DNA of 11,984 bases from an uncultured Collinsella sp. (GTDB taxonomy: Bacteria > Actinomycetota > Coriobacteriia > Coriobacteriales > Coriobacteriaceae), in the NCBI GenBank assembly GCA_900549195.1, contig URNK01000038.1, forward strand, positions 1 through 11,984, given 5' to 3'. Every line of letters starts with the position of its first letter. Positions within the stretch are counted from its first letter, which is position 1. This document shows positions 1 through 6,335 of this stretch, one piece after another. The translations under genes were made by a program, and so were the position numbers. Under the pieces are notes generated by a model. It was not told the DNA's origin. It ran no database searches and saw nothing but the letters and a program-made list of their open reading frames with translations.

Positions 1-27
1 GGGCTCGGAGATGTGTATAAGAGACAG
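1..27. other. Nextera transposase adapter (sequencing artefact)
   Basis: The first 27 bases match the 3' part of the Illumina Nextera read-2 transposase adapter, ending in the 19-base Tn5 mosaic end AGATGTGTATAAGAGACAG (9-27). It is library sequence, not genome. It opens a reading frame into the first gene from a GTG inside the adapter (13), giving the tell-tale false N-terminus MYKRQ. Genomic sequence begins at about base 28. Confidence 0.97.
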
Positions 28-477
28 CAGCTCATGGACATGAGTGTGGATGAGGCGCTCGACGCCACGGTGGGACTCAAGAAGGTTCAGACGCGCTTGC
101 AGACCTTGCACGACCTGGGCTTGGGTTATCTCACACTTGGCGAGCCCACACCGGCGCTCTCGGGCGGCGAGGCTCAGCGTCTTAAGCTTGCGAGCGAGAT
201 GGGCCGCGTGCAGGATGACGCCGTATTCGTGTTCGACGAGCCCACGATCGGCCTGCATCCGCTCGATGTTCAGGTGCTGTTGAACGTGTTCGACGGCCTC
301 GTTGCCAAGGGCGCCACGGTTATCGTGATCGAGCACGACCTCGACCTTATCCGTAACGCCGATTACGTGATCGACATGGGCCCAGGCGGTGGCGACGCCG
401 GCGGGCAAATCGTCTGCGCCGGCACGCCGCGCGACATCGCGGCCTGCTCCAAGAGCATCACCGGCCGCTACCTATAG
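28..477 (+). CDS. uvrA: UvrA-type excinuclease ATPase, C-terminal fragment (5' truncated by contig end)
   Basis: Only the last 149 residues of a UvrA-family protein are present; the family is usually 750-950 residues. UvrA is a DNA-damage-recognising ABC ATPase of nucleotide excision repair. The fragment holds the second ATPase half. It has the LQTLHDLGLGY segment, the ABC signature LSGGEAQRLKLA near bases 157-192, a Walker B VFVFDEPT near 226-249, the D-loop region TIGLHPLDV, and the H-loop VIVIEHD. It ends in TGRYL, as UvrA proteins do. The wording TIGLHPLDVQ and DMGPGGGDAGG is, as far as I recall, more like the UvrA paralogues that lack UvrB-binding regions than like canonical UvrA (DEPTTGLHFAD). 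Class II UvrA-like is therefore possible. The true start lies outside the window; the frame is open from base 28. It converges on the ATPase gene downstream. Confidence 0.9.
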   Translation, partial: QLMDMSVDEALDATVGLKKVQTRLQTLHDLGLGYLTLGEPTPALSGGEAQRLKLASEMGRVQDDAVFVFDEPTIGLHPLDVQVLLNVFDGLVAKGATVIVIEHDLDLIRNADYVIDMGPGGGDAGGQIVCAGTPRDIAACSKSITGRYL

Positions 478-478
478 A

Positions 479-513
479 CAATGAGGCAAAGGGACAGCCC
501 CTTTGCCTCATTG
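479..513. terminator. Perfect palindrome between convergent genes, probable bidirectional terminator
   Basis: Arms of 15 bp (CAATGAGGCAAAGGG at 479-493 and its exact complement at 499-513) enclose a 5-base loop, ACAGC. It fills the 40-base gap between the stop of the UvrA-like gene (477) and the stop of the convergent ATPase gene (518). There is no clear T-run on either side, so it is not a textbook intrinsic terminator. Its core CAAAGGG-loop-CCCTTTG recurs at 1738-1768. Confidence 0.6.
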
Positions 514-517
514 ATGC

Positions 518-1618
518 CTATTTCACGCATTGAGCCGCGAGATAGTCGCGGAAGAATGGTAATTCAAATGCGACGAGCCCTCGTCCTCGTTCCCCGATGA
601 TGCCGGCATCTATCATGCGGCGTCGGTAGCGGGAGACCTGCTGCGGCGAACGCTTAAGGCGCTCGACAAGGTCAGCGGTGGTGGATTCTTCCTCATCGTC
701 AAGCATGGCGATGAGGAATCGCTTGTCCTCTGCAGTGAGTTCCCGATAGGTTGCCGCGAGGATTCGGTCGTCCATCTCGTCGCGCGCGATTTTGATTCCC
801 AGGTCAAAGTCGCGTGACGAGATTTCCTTCGAATCGCTTGTGAGATCCCAGGCACGGTAGCCTACGAGTTGCAATAGGAAGGGAAAACCAGAGATCGAGC
901 GAACGGCTCTATCGATTCCTTCAGCATCTGCCAGGCGATCGTTTTCCTGGATCGTGCGAATTAAGGCCTCGCGTACGTCATAGTCGGCAATGCGACCCAG
1001 ATGATATTGTTGGGCGCGGCGAAGGAACGAGACCGTCTTGTGGTTCAGCAACGTCGAGACGTTGTTGGGAAGTCCCGCCATGAGCAGCGCGACGCGTTTC
1101 CCATCGGTCACAAAGTGCTGATACGTCGCTGCGAGCTGAATCATCTCGTCGAGTGTCGGGTCCACCTCGTCAACCGTGACGAGCAGACCGGTGCCCGCCT
1201 CGTTGAGCTGGTCGATGATGTCGCTCATGCGATAACGCCAGGTTGAGGCATCGTGAACGCGATTGACCTCGATGCTGCCGAGCGGTGCAATTCCGAGACC
1301 GGTGACTTCGAAGTGGTTGGACGGGTCGATAAGATGGCCGGCAGCACGTTTCGCCCCGAACTCGATTTCCTCAAGCATTCCCGGGAGCGCGGTCGTCTTT
1401 ACGGCTATCCAGGCGTGGGATTCCGCCCTTGTCGCAAGCGATGACATGAGAGCAGTTTTACCGGTTCCACGCGCGCCTGAGAAGATCGAGGTCAATTCTG
1501 GGCGCCTGCGCTGGCTCAAGAAGGCACGGTCCAAATCCCGAATAATCTGTTGTCTGCCAGCGAGATGGGCAGGAACCTCACCGAAACTGGGGGTAAACGG
1601 GTTCTCGAGATATTTCAC
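518..1618 (-). CDS. AAA-family ATPase with C-terminal winged helix (orphan, function unknown)
   Basis: A 366-residue P-loop ATPase of the AAA_16/Orc-Cdc6-like kind. The N-terminus, NPFTPSFGEVPAHLAGR (6-22), is a familiar opening for this actinobacterial group. Walker A is GARGTGKT at 48-55 and Walker B is LLVTVDE at 145-151. A sensor-1-like stretch, VALLMAGLPN, follows at about 176-185. The last ~70 residues look like a winged helix (ADLVERLKRSPQQVSRYRRRM), suggesting DNA binding. The start is GTG at 1618, with AAAGGAG about 6 bases upstream. It stands alone: convergent with the UvrA-like gene, and about 145 bases from trmL, which lies upstream on the same strand. No partner gene identifies its task. 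Such proteins are usually annotated only as ATP-binding proteins. No transmembrane segment or signal peptide is evident. Confidence 0.85.
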   Translation of the reverse strand: MKYLENPFTPSFGEVPAHLAGRQQIIRDLDRAFLSQRRRPELTSIFSGARGTGKTALMSSLATRAESHAWIAVKTTALPGMLEEIEFGAKRAAGHLIDPSNHFEVTGLGIAPLGSIEVNRVHDASTWRYRMSDIIDQLNEAGTGLLVTVDEVDPTLDEMIQLAATYQHFVTDGKRVALLMAGLPNNVSTLLNHKTVSFLRRAQQYHLGRIADYDVREALIRTIQENDRLADAEGIDRAVRSISGFPFLLQLVGYRAWDLTSDSKEISSRDFDLGIKIARDEMDDRILAATYRELTAEDKRFLIAMLDDEEESTTADLVERLKRSPQQVSRYRRRMIDAGIIGERGRGLVAFELPFFRDYLAAQCVK

Positions 1619-1737
1619 AAGGCTCTCCTTTCACACCGCCGTTTAACTTCATTTTACTTTAGTTAATTCTGATTAAAAGTGAGGTCTCTTTATCTAGAGT
1701 ATCAATTAGGCGTGTGTGCCGTCGGCGTGGCGCTCGA
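1619..1737 (-). promoter_or_regulatory. AT-rich upstream region of the ATPase gene
   Basis: The stretch at about 1640-1700 is markedly AT-rich against the surrounding GC-rich DNA and sits just upstream of the ATPase start, so it probably carries the promoter. On the minus strand a possible -10, TAAAAT, occurs near 1651-1656. I find no convincing -35 box at 17 bases. The ribosome binding site AAAGGAG lies at about 1625-1631. Confidence 0.35.
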
Positions 1738-1768
1738 ATGTGACAAAGGGTCAGTCCCTTTGTCACAT
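1738..1768. terminator. Perfect palindrome overlapping the trmL stop, probable terminator
   Basis: Arms ATGTGACAAAGGG (1738-1750) and CCCTTTGTCACAT (1756-1768) pair perfectly over 13 bp around the loop TCAGT. The trmL stop codon (TGA, 1763-1765) lies inside the arm, so trmL ends within the hairpin. There is no strong T-run after it. The core CAAAGGG-NCAGN-CCCTTTG is shared with the palindrome at 479-513. Confidence 0.6.
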
Positions 1769-2362
1769 GCCGGCAAAGCCTGTTTGGCGCAGGGCCTCGT
1801 AGAGGACGATGGCGGCGCTGTTGGAGAGGTTGAGTGCGCTGATGCGGTAGTCGTCGGGATTGACGAAGTTGCCGCAGATGTCCTGTTGAAGGATGACCTC
1901 GTGGCTGTCCTCGGTATGCCCCAGCGATTCCTCGTGAGCTTCCCATGCCTCGGCGTTGTTAAGCGAATCGCAATCGCGCAGCATCGGGATGCGCTCGCAG
2001 CGCTCGGGCGCCGTGGCAAGCAGTGGCTCGGGAATACCCGAGCTCTCGCTGCCAAAGACCAAATAGTCACCGTCGCGGTAGGTACTTTGCGCATAGGTCC
2101 TGCGCGCCTTTTTGGTCAGCAGATGCAGACGCTCGTCGGTAGGGGAGAGGCCGTTACGCGCAAGGAAATCCTCCCAGCTGGCATAGGTCGTCACGTCCAA
2201 GTTTTGCCAGTAGCCCAGGCCGGCGCGACGCACCGTCTTGTCGTCGAGCGAAAACCCCAGCGGCTCCACCAGATGCAGGCGGGCGCCGGTAACCACGCAG
2301 GTGCGGCCGATATTGCCCGTATTGGCCGGAATCTCGGGCGCATACAGCACAATGTTGAACAT
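1763..2362 (-). CDS. trmL: tRNA (cytidine/uridine-34 2'-O)-methyltransferase TrmL, with insertion
   Basis: TrmL is a SPOUT (knotted) methyltransferase that puts a 2'-O-methyl group on the wobble nucleotide of tRNA-Leu, using S-adenosylmethionine, in the cytoplasm. Family features are plain: MFNIVLYAPEIPANTGNIGR at the N-terminus, HLVEPLGF (30-37), the RRAGLGYW motif (45-52), GDYLVFGSESSGIP (98-111) and the C-terminal knot segment NLSNSAAIVLYEALRQTGF (178-196). The protein is 199 residues against about 155-160 for typical TrmL. The extra ~43 residues, acidic and His-rich, lie between RIPML (124-128) and NLSNS (178-182). The start is ATG at 2362 with AAGGAGA 5 bases upstream; the frame is open further upstream, but that part runs through a terminator hairpin and has no support. 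A terminator separates it from the CobW gene upstream. Confidence 0.92.
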   Translation of the reverse strand: MFNIVLYAPEIPANTGNIGRTCVVTGARLHLVEPLGFSLDDKTVRRAGLGYWQNLDVTTYASWEDFLARNGLSPTDERLHLLTKKARRTYAQSTYRDGDYLVFGSESSGIPEPLLATAPERCERIPMLRDCDSLNNAEAWEAHEESLGHTEDSHEVILQQDICGNFVNPDDYRISALNLSNSAAIVLYEALRQTGFAGM

Positions 2363-2383
2363 GAATCTCCTTGGCTCAGAACG

Positions 2384-2418
2384 AAAAACCACCACGAAGG
2401 GCACCTTCGTGGCGGTTT
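2384..2418 (-). terminator. Intrinsic terminator after the CobW-type gene
   Basis: On the minus strand, arms at 2418-2404 and 2400-2386 form a 15-bp stem (CCACGAAGG core, one G-U pair) with a 3-base loop. The T-run TTTTT (2388-2384) follows, partly within the stem base. The hairpin lies between the stop of the GTPase gene (2458) and the trmL start (2362), so it should end the GTPase transcript. A smaller 6-bp hairpin (2430-2449) precedes it. Confidence 0.8.
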
Positions 2419-2457
2419 GGCGGTTACGTAAGCGGAAAAATACCCGCTTGGATAAAC

Positions 2458-3588
2458 CTAGGCGCGGTGCCAGTCGGTCAGGCAGGCATCGAGGGAGGCG
2501 ATGAGCGCATCCTTGTCCATGTGACGGCCGATGATGCACAGGCTCGTCATACGGTCGCCCGTCTCGTCGTCCCAAATCTGCATGATCTCGGGGTTCTCGT
2601 CGATGATCTTCTGTTTCTCGCCCTCGGGCGCCGAGTCGACAAACAGACCGTTCTCCATCAGGCGCATCTGGTGGCCGGCCTGCTCAAACATGTAGCACAT
2701 GTCCGGATCGCCGGTCTGCCACAGCGGGCCTTTGACGCGAATGACCTCGTCGGGCCACTCCTGCTCAACAAAATCGGTGAACTTCTGCAGGTCAAACGGC
2801 TTACGGCGCGAGTACACAAAGGTCTCGATGTCGTACTCGAGCACCTCGGGGTCGTCGTGCTCCTCGGGATGCTCCATGGCCTCGATCCAGGCGGCGGAGT
2901 TGTAGGCGCGCATAAAGTCGAAGCGGTCGGTGTCGAGCAGCTCCTCCATAGGAACCTCGCCGTTTTGAGCCTCGACGATCACGGCGTCCTTCTGCAGGCT
3001 GCGCACGATGGCCTTGAGCTCGGCGATTTGCTCAGGGCTCACGGTATCGGTCTTGTTGAGGATCAGCGTGGAGCAGAACTCGATCTGCTGGATGAGCAGG
3101 CTCTCGATGTCGTCCTCGTCGATATCCTCGGCCAGCAGGTCGCGGCCGCCGTTGAACTCGTCATACATGCGGGCGCAATCGACCACGGCCACGATGTTGT
3201 CGAGCGCGAGCTTGGGTTCGCCGCCCACCTTGGCCTCGTCGCAGAAGCTCGAGATGGTGTAGGCGATGGGGATGGGCTCGCAAATGCCCGAGGCCTCGAT
3301 GATGATGTAGTCGAAGTCGCCCGAATCGGCGATGCCCTGCAGCTGGTTGGCCAGGTCATCCGAAAGCGTGCAGCAGATGCAGCCGTTGGTGAGCGGGATG
3401 AGGTCGTCGGTCTCGGAAAGGCCACCGTCGGCGATGAGGCTGGCGTCGACATTGATCTCGCCGATGTCGTTGACGATCACGGCGGCGCGGATGCCGCCGT
3501 CGTTAGCGAGGATGTGGTTGAGCAGCGTGGTCTTGCCGGCACCGAGGTATCCGGTAAGCATGATGATCTTCACGGGTTTGTTGGGCAT
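2458..3588 (-). CDS. CobW/YjiA (COG0523) family metal-chaperone GTPase
   Basis: A 376-residue GTPase of the family that inserts or delivers metals such as zinc, cobalt or nickel; the metal here cannot be told. Seen in sequence: the G1 loop GYLGAGKTT (13-21), the metal-binding CxCC motif NGCICC (68-73) shortly after, the switch/Walker B region DYIIIEASGICEP, and the base-specificity motif NKTD. The C-terminal CobW_C-like part contains an acidic, His-bearing stretch (AMEHPEEHDDPEV) that could bind metal. The start is ATG at 3588, backed by AAAGGAGG 5 bases upstream; an earlier in-frame ATG (3609) lacks such a site and would place the SD inside the gene. No zinc-repressor (Zur) box was recognised upstream. 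It ends at its own terminator and seems to be a single-gene unit. Confidence 0.9.
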   Translation of the reverse strand: MPNKPVKIIMLTGYLGAGKTTLLNHILANDGGIRAAVIVNDIGEINVDASLIADGGLSETDDLIPLTNGCICCTLSDDLANQLQGIADSGDFDYIIIEASGICEPIPIAYTISSFCDEAKVGGEPKLALDNIVAVVDCARMYDEFNGGRDLLAEDIDEDDIESLLIQQIEFCSTLILNKTDTVSPEQIAELKAIVRSLQKDAVIVEAQNGEVPMEELLDTDRFDFMRAYNSAAWIEAMEHPEEHDDPEVLEYDIETFVYSRRKPFDLQKFTDFVEQEWPDEVIRVKGPLWQTGDPDMCYMFEQAGHQMRLMENGLFVDSAPEGEKQKIIDENPEIMQIWDDETGDRMTSLCIIGRHMDKDALIASLDACLTDWHRA

Positions 3589-3643
3589 GTGCCCTCCTTT
3601 GTTAGACATGGCTTACAGTTGAATCTTATGCCAAACGCCTGCT

Positions 3644-3673
3644 CTTATACCCACGCGCCGGCAAATAACACAA
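3644..3673 (-). promoter_or_regulatory. Possible promoter of the CobW-type GTPase gene
   Basis: On the minus strand a TATAAG hexamer (3649-3644) is preceded, 18 bases upstream, by TTGTGT (3673-3668). The -10 is one base off consensus and the -35 matches only its first three. The position, about 55 bases before the GTPase start and just after the preceding gene's stop (3675), is suitable. Tentative. Confidence 0.3.
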
Positions 3674-3674
3674 G

Positions 3675-4016
3675 CTACTCCCAGGCTCCCCATACATCGG
3701 GGCAATAACCGACGGTGGCCTTTTTGCCGTTGCGCACGATGGGCTCGGCCAAGACCTGCTGATTCTCGAGCAGTTTATCGAAGCGCTGGCTAGGGGTGAG
3801 GTGCTGGATGAGCGCGAGCGTCTCCTCGTCCTTGGCCTTGAGGTTGAGCAGCTTGTCGATACCGCCAACCGCCTGCATCACGCTCGTGAGCTCGCCCTTG
3901 CTCATCTCCTTTTCTTTAAGGTCGATAAACTGCACCTTAATGCGGCGCTCCTTAAAATAACGCTGTGCCTTCTTGGTGTCGAAGGACTTTTTGGTGCCGA
4001 AGATTTGCACGTTCAT
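3675..4016 (-). CDS. ArsC/Spx/YffB-like thioredoxin-fold protein lacking the usual active-site Cys
   Basis: A 113-residue member of the arsenate-reductase-like family (PF03960). It has the start MNVQIFGTKKSFDTKKAQRY, then RRIKVQFIDLKEKEMSKGEL, LTPSQRFDKLLENQQVLAEP and the C-terminal VRNGKKATVGYCPDVWGAWE typical of the group. Length agrees with the family (110-120). In relatives as I recall them, the residue after GTKK is Cys (GTKKCxDTKKA). Here it is Ser11, codon TCC, one base from TGC. The only cysteine is in the C-terminal GYCPDVW. A thiol-dependent reductase role is therefore doubtful, and a regulatory or binding role is possible. The start at 4016 follows the flavoprotein stop by 16 bases; its SD (GGCGGA) is weak. 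The frame is open upstream to 4424 but that part overlaps the flavoprotein. It is likely cotranscribed with it. Confidence 0.82.
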   Translation of the reverse strand: MNVQIFGTKKSFDTKKAQRYFKERRIKVQFIDLKEKEMSKGELTSVMQAVGGIDKLLNLKAKDEETLALIQHLTPSQRFDKLLENQQVLAEPIVRNGKKATVGYCPDVWGAWE

Positions 4017-4032
4017 AGTATGTTCCGCCGTT

Positions 4033-4656
4033 CTACCTGATGAAGTTGGTGCGCTCGCGATCGGCTTCGGGGGCTTCGATGCCGGCGGCCTGTCCTGCCT
4101 CGATACAGCGCAGGAGCCAGGCCATGTTCTTGCCGATGTTACGCATGGTGGCCAGGCCCTCGGCGTCTTGGGCGGCCTCGCCCGGCATGGCGCCAAACAC
4201 GTTGTTCCAGTACGTGGAGGCAACCACGGGCATCTGGTTGATGGTGAAGTACTTATTGAGCACATCGAAGGTGGTCGACGTACCGCCGCGACGGGCAACG
4301 GCGACGGTAGCGCCCGGCTTGTGTGCAAAGGCCTTGCTGCCGGCATAGAATGCGCGGTCGAGAGCCGAGAGGATGCGTCCGCTGGGATGCGCATAGTAGA
4401 CGGGTGAGCCAAAGACAAAGCCATCTGCCTGCTCGGCGGCAGCGATCAGCTCGTTCACCACGTCGTCGTCAAAGGTACAGCGACCGCCGAGCTTGCCGCA
4501 CTGGCCGCAACCGATGCAATCGCGAATGGGCTTGGCGCCCAGCTGAAACACCTCGGTATCAATGCCTTCTGCATTAAGTTGCTCGGCGACCTCGGCGAGT
4601 GCGCGGGCAGTGTTGCCGTTTGCCTTGGGACTGCCATTGACCAAAAGAACCTTCAT
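4033..4656 (-). CDS. Iron-sulfur flavoprotein-like NAD(P)H:FMN reductase family protein
   Basis: A 207-residue flavodoxin-fold protein (FMN_red, PF03358). The FMN phosphate loop is GSPKANGNT (8-16), and VFGSPVYYAHPSG forms the flavin-ring-binding loop. Between them four cysteines, Cys47, 50, 53 and 60, make a CX2CX2CX6C motif. This matches the compact cluster motif described for archaeal-type iron-sulfur flavoproteins (Isf), so a 4Fe-4S cluster next to FMN is likely. Its job would be electron transfer to an unknown acceptor. The start is taken as ATG at 4656; a GTG immediately before it (4659) is possible, with the SD GAGGGAG 4-7 bases upstream. The ArsC-like gene follows after 16 bases, suggesting a two-gene redox unit. 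Confidence 0.87.
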   Translation of the reverse strand: MKVLLVNGSPKANGNTARALAEVAEQLNAEGIDTEVFQLGAKPIRDCIGCGQCGKLGGRCTFDDDVVNELIAAAEQADGFVFGSPVYYAHPSGRILSALDRAFYAGSKAFAHKPGATVAVARRGGTSTTFDVLNKYFTINQMPVVASTYWNNVFGAMPGEAAQDAEGLATMRNIGKNMAWLLRCIEAGQAAGIEAPEADRERTNFIR

Positions 4657-4693
4657 CACAAACTCCCTCTGCTGTCGGTGACTTCTGCGGAGG

Positions 4694-4702
4694 ATTATCG
4701 CA
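4694..4702 (-). promoter_or_regulatory. Possible extended -10 promoter of the flavoprotein gene
   Basis: On the minus strand TGCGATAAT (4702-4694) resembles an extended -10 box (TGnTATAAT, one mismatch), about 38 bases before the flavoprotein start. No -35 box is recognisable. Tentative. Confidence 0.3.
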
Positions 4703-4717
4703 CGAGAGGGTAGATGG

Positions 4718-4764
4718 CGTGGGGCGCGATGTGAAACGGCTTGTGTTTCACATCGCGCCCCACG
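4718..4764. terminator. 20-bp perfect inverted repeat after the GGDEF gene
   Basis: Arms at 4718-4737 and 4745-4764 are exact complements over 20 bp (GTGGGGCGCGATGTGAAAC is the main part of the left arm), with loop GGCTTGT. It begins three bases after the stop of the GGDEF gene (4768) on the minus strand and lies before the promoter region of the flavoprotein gene. There is no T-run, so termination would rest on the hairpin alone or be factor-assisted. The stem is longer and more perfect than an ordinary terminator needs. Confidence 0.6.
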
Positions 4765-4767
4765 ACG

Positions 4768-6297
4768 CTAGTCCAACTTGGTGCCCGGTACTTGCGGTGC
4801 CTCTTTAAGCAACGCTTTGAGCTCGTTCAAAATGGAAACGGGCTGTCGATCGACAGCGTCCAGATGAAGCGTCGCCACACGAATGGGCGGCTGATATTCA
4901 AGCGAGCCGATGAGCACGGGAGAACCCAGGAATCGTTCGATTTCGTTTGCGAGCTCGTCGATTGCCTCGGGGCCGAGCTCATCGAAAAGCGCCACGAACA
5001 TTGGTCCCGTCGAGCGGAACAGGCGACCCTTGCCGCGCGAACAATCCATGAGGCAGGCGGCGCTTTCGGCGAGCACGCGGTCGCCTGCATCGAATCCAAA
5101 GCGGGCATTGACTTCGGCGATATCGTCGACCTTAATGGCAATAAAGCCTGCCTCGCGCGCCACGCGGCGCATCTCTCCAATAGCGTTGACCAGCGCGTGG
5201 ACATCGCCCAGGCCCGTTACCGAGTCGGTCGTATCTGCTAGGCTTCGGTTGATGATAATGCCCACATACATGCTGGGCTCGGTATCGGTGCCGTCCAAGC
5301 GGTAGCCCGTGCAGTCGCAAAGCACGTATTTTCCGGTGGCATCCATTACGCGATACTGCATGTAGTGGAAGTGCCACGTGCCGTTTATCACCATGTCGAG
5401 CTCGGCGCGTACGTTGTCGCGGTCCTCGGGATGAACGCGGGCGAGCCACATGTCGACCGAGTTAAAAGGGTGCTGGGAGGGCAGGTCAAAATCGCGCACG
5501 GCGTTAACCGACCATTGCGATTCGCCCGTATCGAGGTTAAGGATGAACGGATAGCGCGTCTCGGAGCTCATGGAGATTGCTTGGAACACCCGGTCGTTGC
5601 AGGGAAGCTGATCGACGATTGGGCGTTGTGGTGCGTCATTGTCTTTCGGTTGCTGCACACGATGCATAAGCTTATAGCGATACATCTTGCGATCGGCATC
5701 CATTGTCATCTGGCGACGCGAATCGCCTGCAAGCGGATCGACGCGCGAGCAGCCAAAGCTAAAGCTGGCGATCATGGGCGCCTTGCCACCTGAGCTCGCC
5801 TCGATCAGCCCGGTACGTACCTGCTCCAAGCGCTGCTCGAGTTCAGTCTCGTTTGCAAAGAGCGAGATAAGCACAAACTCGTCTCCACCGATACGGAACA
5901 GCATCTCATCATGCTCCATGGTTTCGGAGAGCGTGCGGCAGATGCTCAGAATATAGCGATTGCCTTCGGCGTGGCCAAACCTATCATTACAATGCTTGAG
6001 ATGGTCGATATCAATATAGGCGCAGGTGAAGGGGTCGCCTTTGCGCCAGAGCTGCTCGACGTGACGGTCGAGTCCGCCGCGGTTGCCCAAATTGGTGAGC
6101 GAATCGATATAGGCGTTGCACTCAAGCAGCTGGCGCTCTTGTTGCAGGATGGCATGCGTCTTTTGCAGTTGCTCACCAACGGCGCGTAGCCCAGCGGGCA
6201 GCGCGGCAACATCGAGTTCGGCGGTCGAGACGCCATTCGCAAGTCGCTGAAGATAGACAATAATCGATTGCTCGCCCATGCGATACGACTCGTTCAT
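4768..6297 (-). CDS. GGDEF-PAS-GGDEF signalling protein, second GGDEF degenerate
   Basis: A 509-residue protein probably involved in cyclic-di-GMP signalling. A short N-terminal helical region (about 1-60) leads into GGDEF domain 1 (about 61-215): DSLTNLGNRGG (65-75), the metal-site DIDHLKHCND (96-105) and an intact RIGGDEF (135-141). This domain should be a working diguanylate cyclase; I see no RxxD inhibitory site before it. A PAS domain (PAS_3-like) spans about 245-350 (WLARVHPEDRDNV, YRVMDATGKY). A second GGDEF-like domain (about 355-495) keeps DSVTGLGD and KVDDIAEVN, but its signature is STGPMF (429-434), so it should be inactive or only bind nucleotide. There is no transmembrane segment, so it is cytosolic. 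The start is ATG at 6297 with AAGGAGG about 9 bases upstream. An EAL remnant lies upstream on the same strand. Confidence 0.9.
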   Translation of the reverse strand: MNESYRMGEQSIIVYLQRLANGVSTAELDVAALPAGLRAVGEQLQKTHAILQQERQLLECNAYIDSLTNLGNRGGLDRHVEQLWRKGDPFTCAYIDIDHLKHCNDRFGHAEGNRYILSICRTLSETMEHDEMLFRIGGDEFVLISLFANETELEQRLEQVRTGLIEASSGGKAPMIASFSFGCSRVDPLAGDSRRQMTMDADRKMYRYKLMHRVQQPKDNDAPQRPIVDQLPCNDRVFQAISMSSETRYPFILNLDTGESQWSVNAVRDFDLPSQHPFNSVDMWLARVHPEDRDNVRAELDMVINGTWHFHYMQYRVMDATGKYVLCDCTGYRLDGTDTEPSMYVGIIINRSLADTTDSVTGLGDVHALVNAIGEMRRVAREAGFIAIKVDDIAEVNARFGFDAGDRVLAESAACLMDCSRGKGRLFRSTGPMFVALFDELGPEAIDELANEIERFLGSPVLIGSLEYQPPIRVATLHLDAVDRQPVSILNELKALLKEAPQVPGTKLD

Positions 6298-6335
6298 GAT
6301 GGATAACCTCCTTGGGCGGAACAGTGGTTTGTATC

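Noticed and set aside
1..27. Tn5 mosaic end as evidence of a transposon.
   Set aside because: The surrounding bases are Illumina Nextera primer sequence and an index, so it is library adapter and not a resident element.
518..1618. The AAA ATPase as part of a defence system.
   Set aside because: It has no nuclease, protease, toxin or other effector domain, and neighbours are housekeeping genes; this would be speculation.
2371..3708. A 445-codon open frame on the + strand opposite the CobW gene.
   Set aside because: It is antisense to a clearly recognisable GTPase, has a biased His/Val/Leu/Asp-rich composition and no family motif; it results from high GC and codon bias.
4017..4424. An upstream extension of the ArsC-like gene to 249 codons.
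   Set aside because: The extension overlaps the flavoprotein gene in another frame and has no family similarity; the ATG at 4016 gives normal length.
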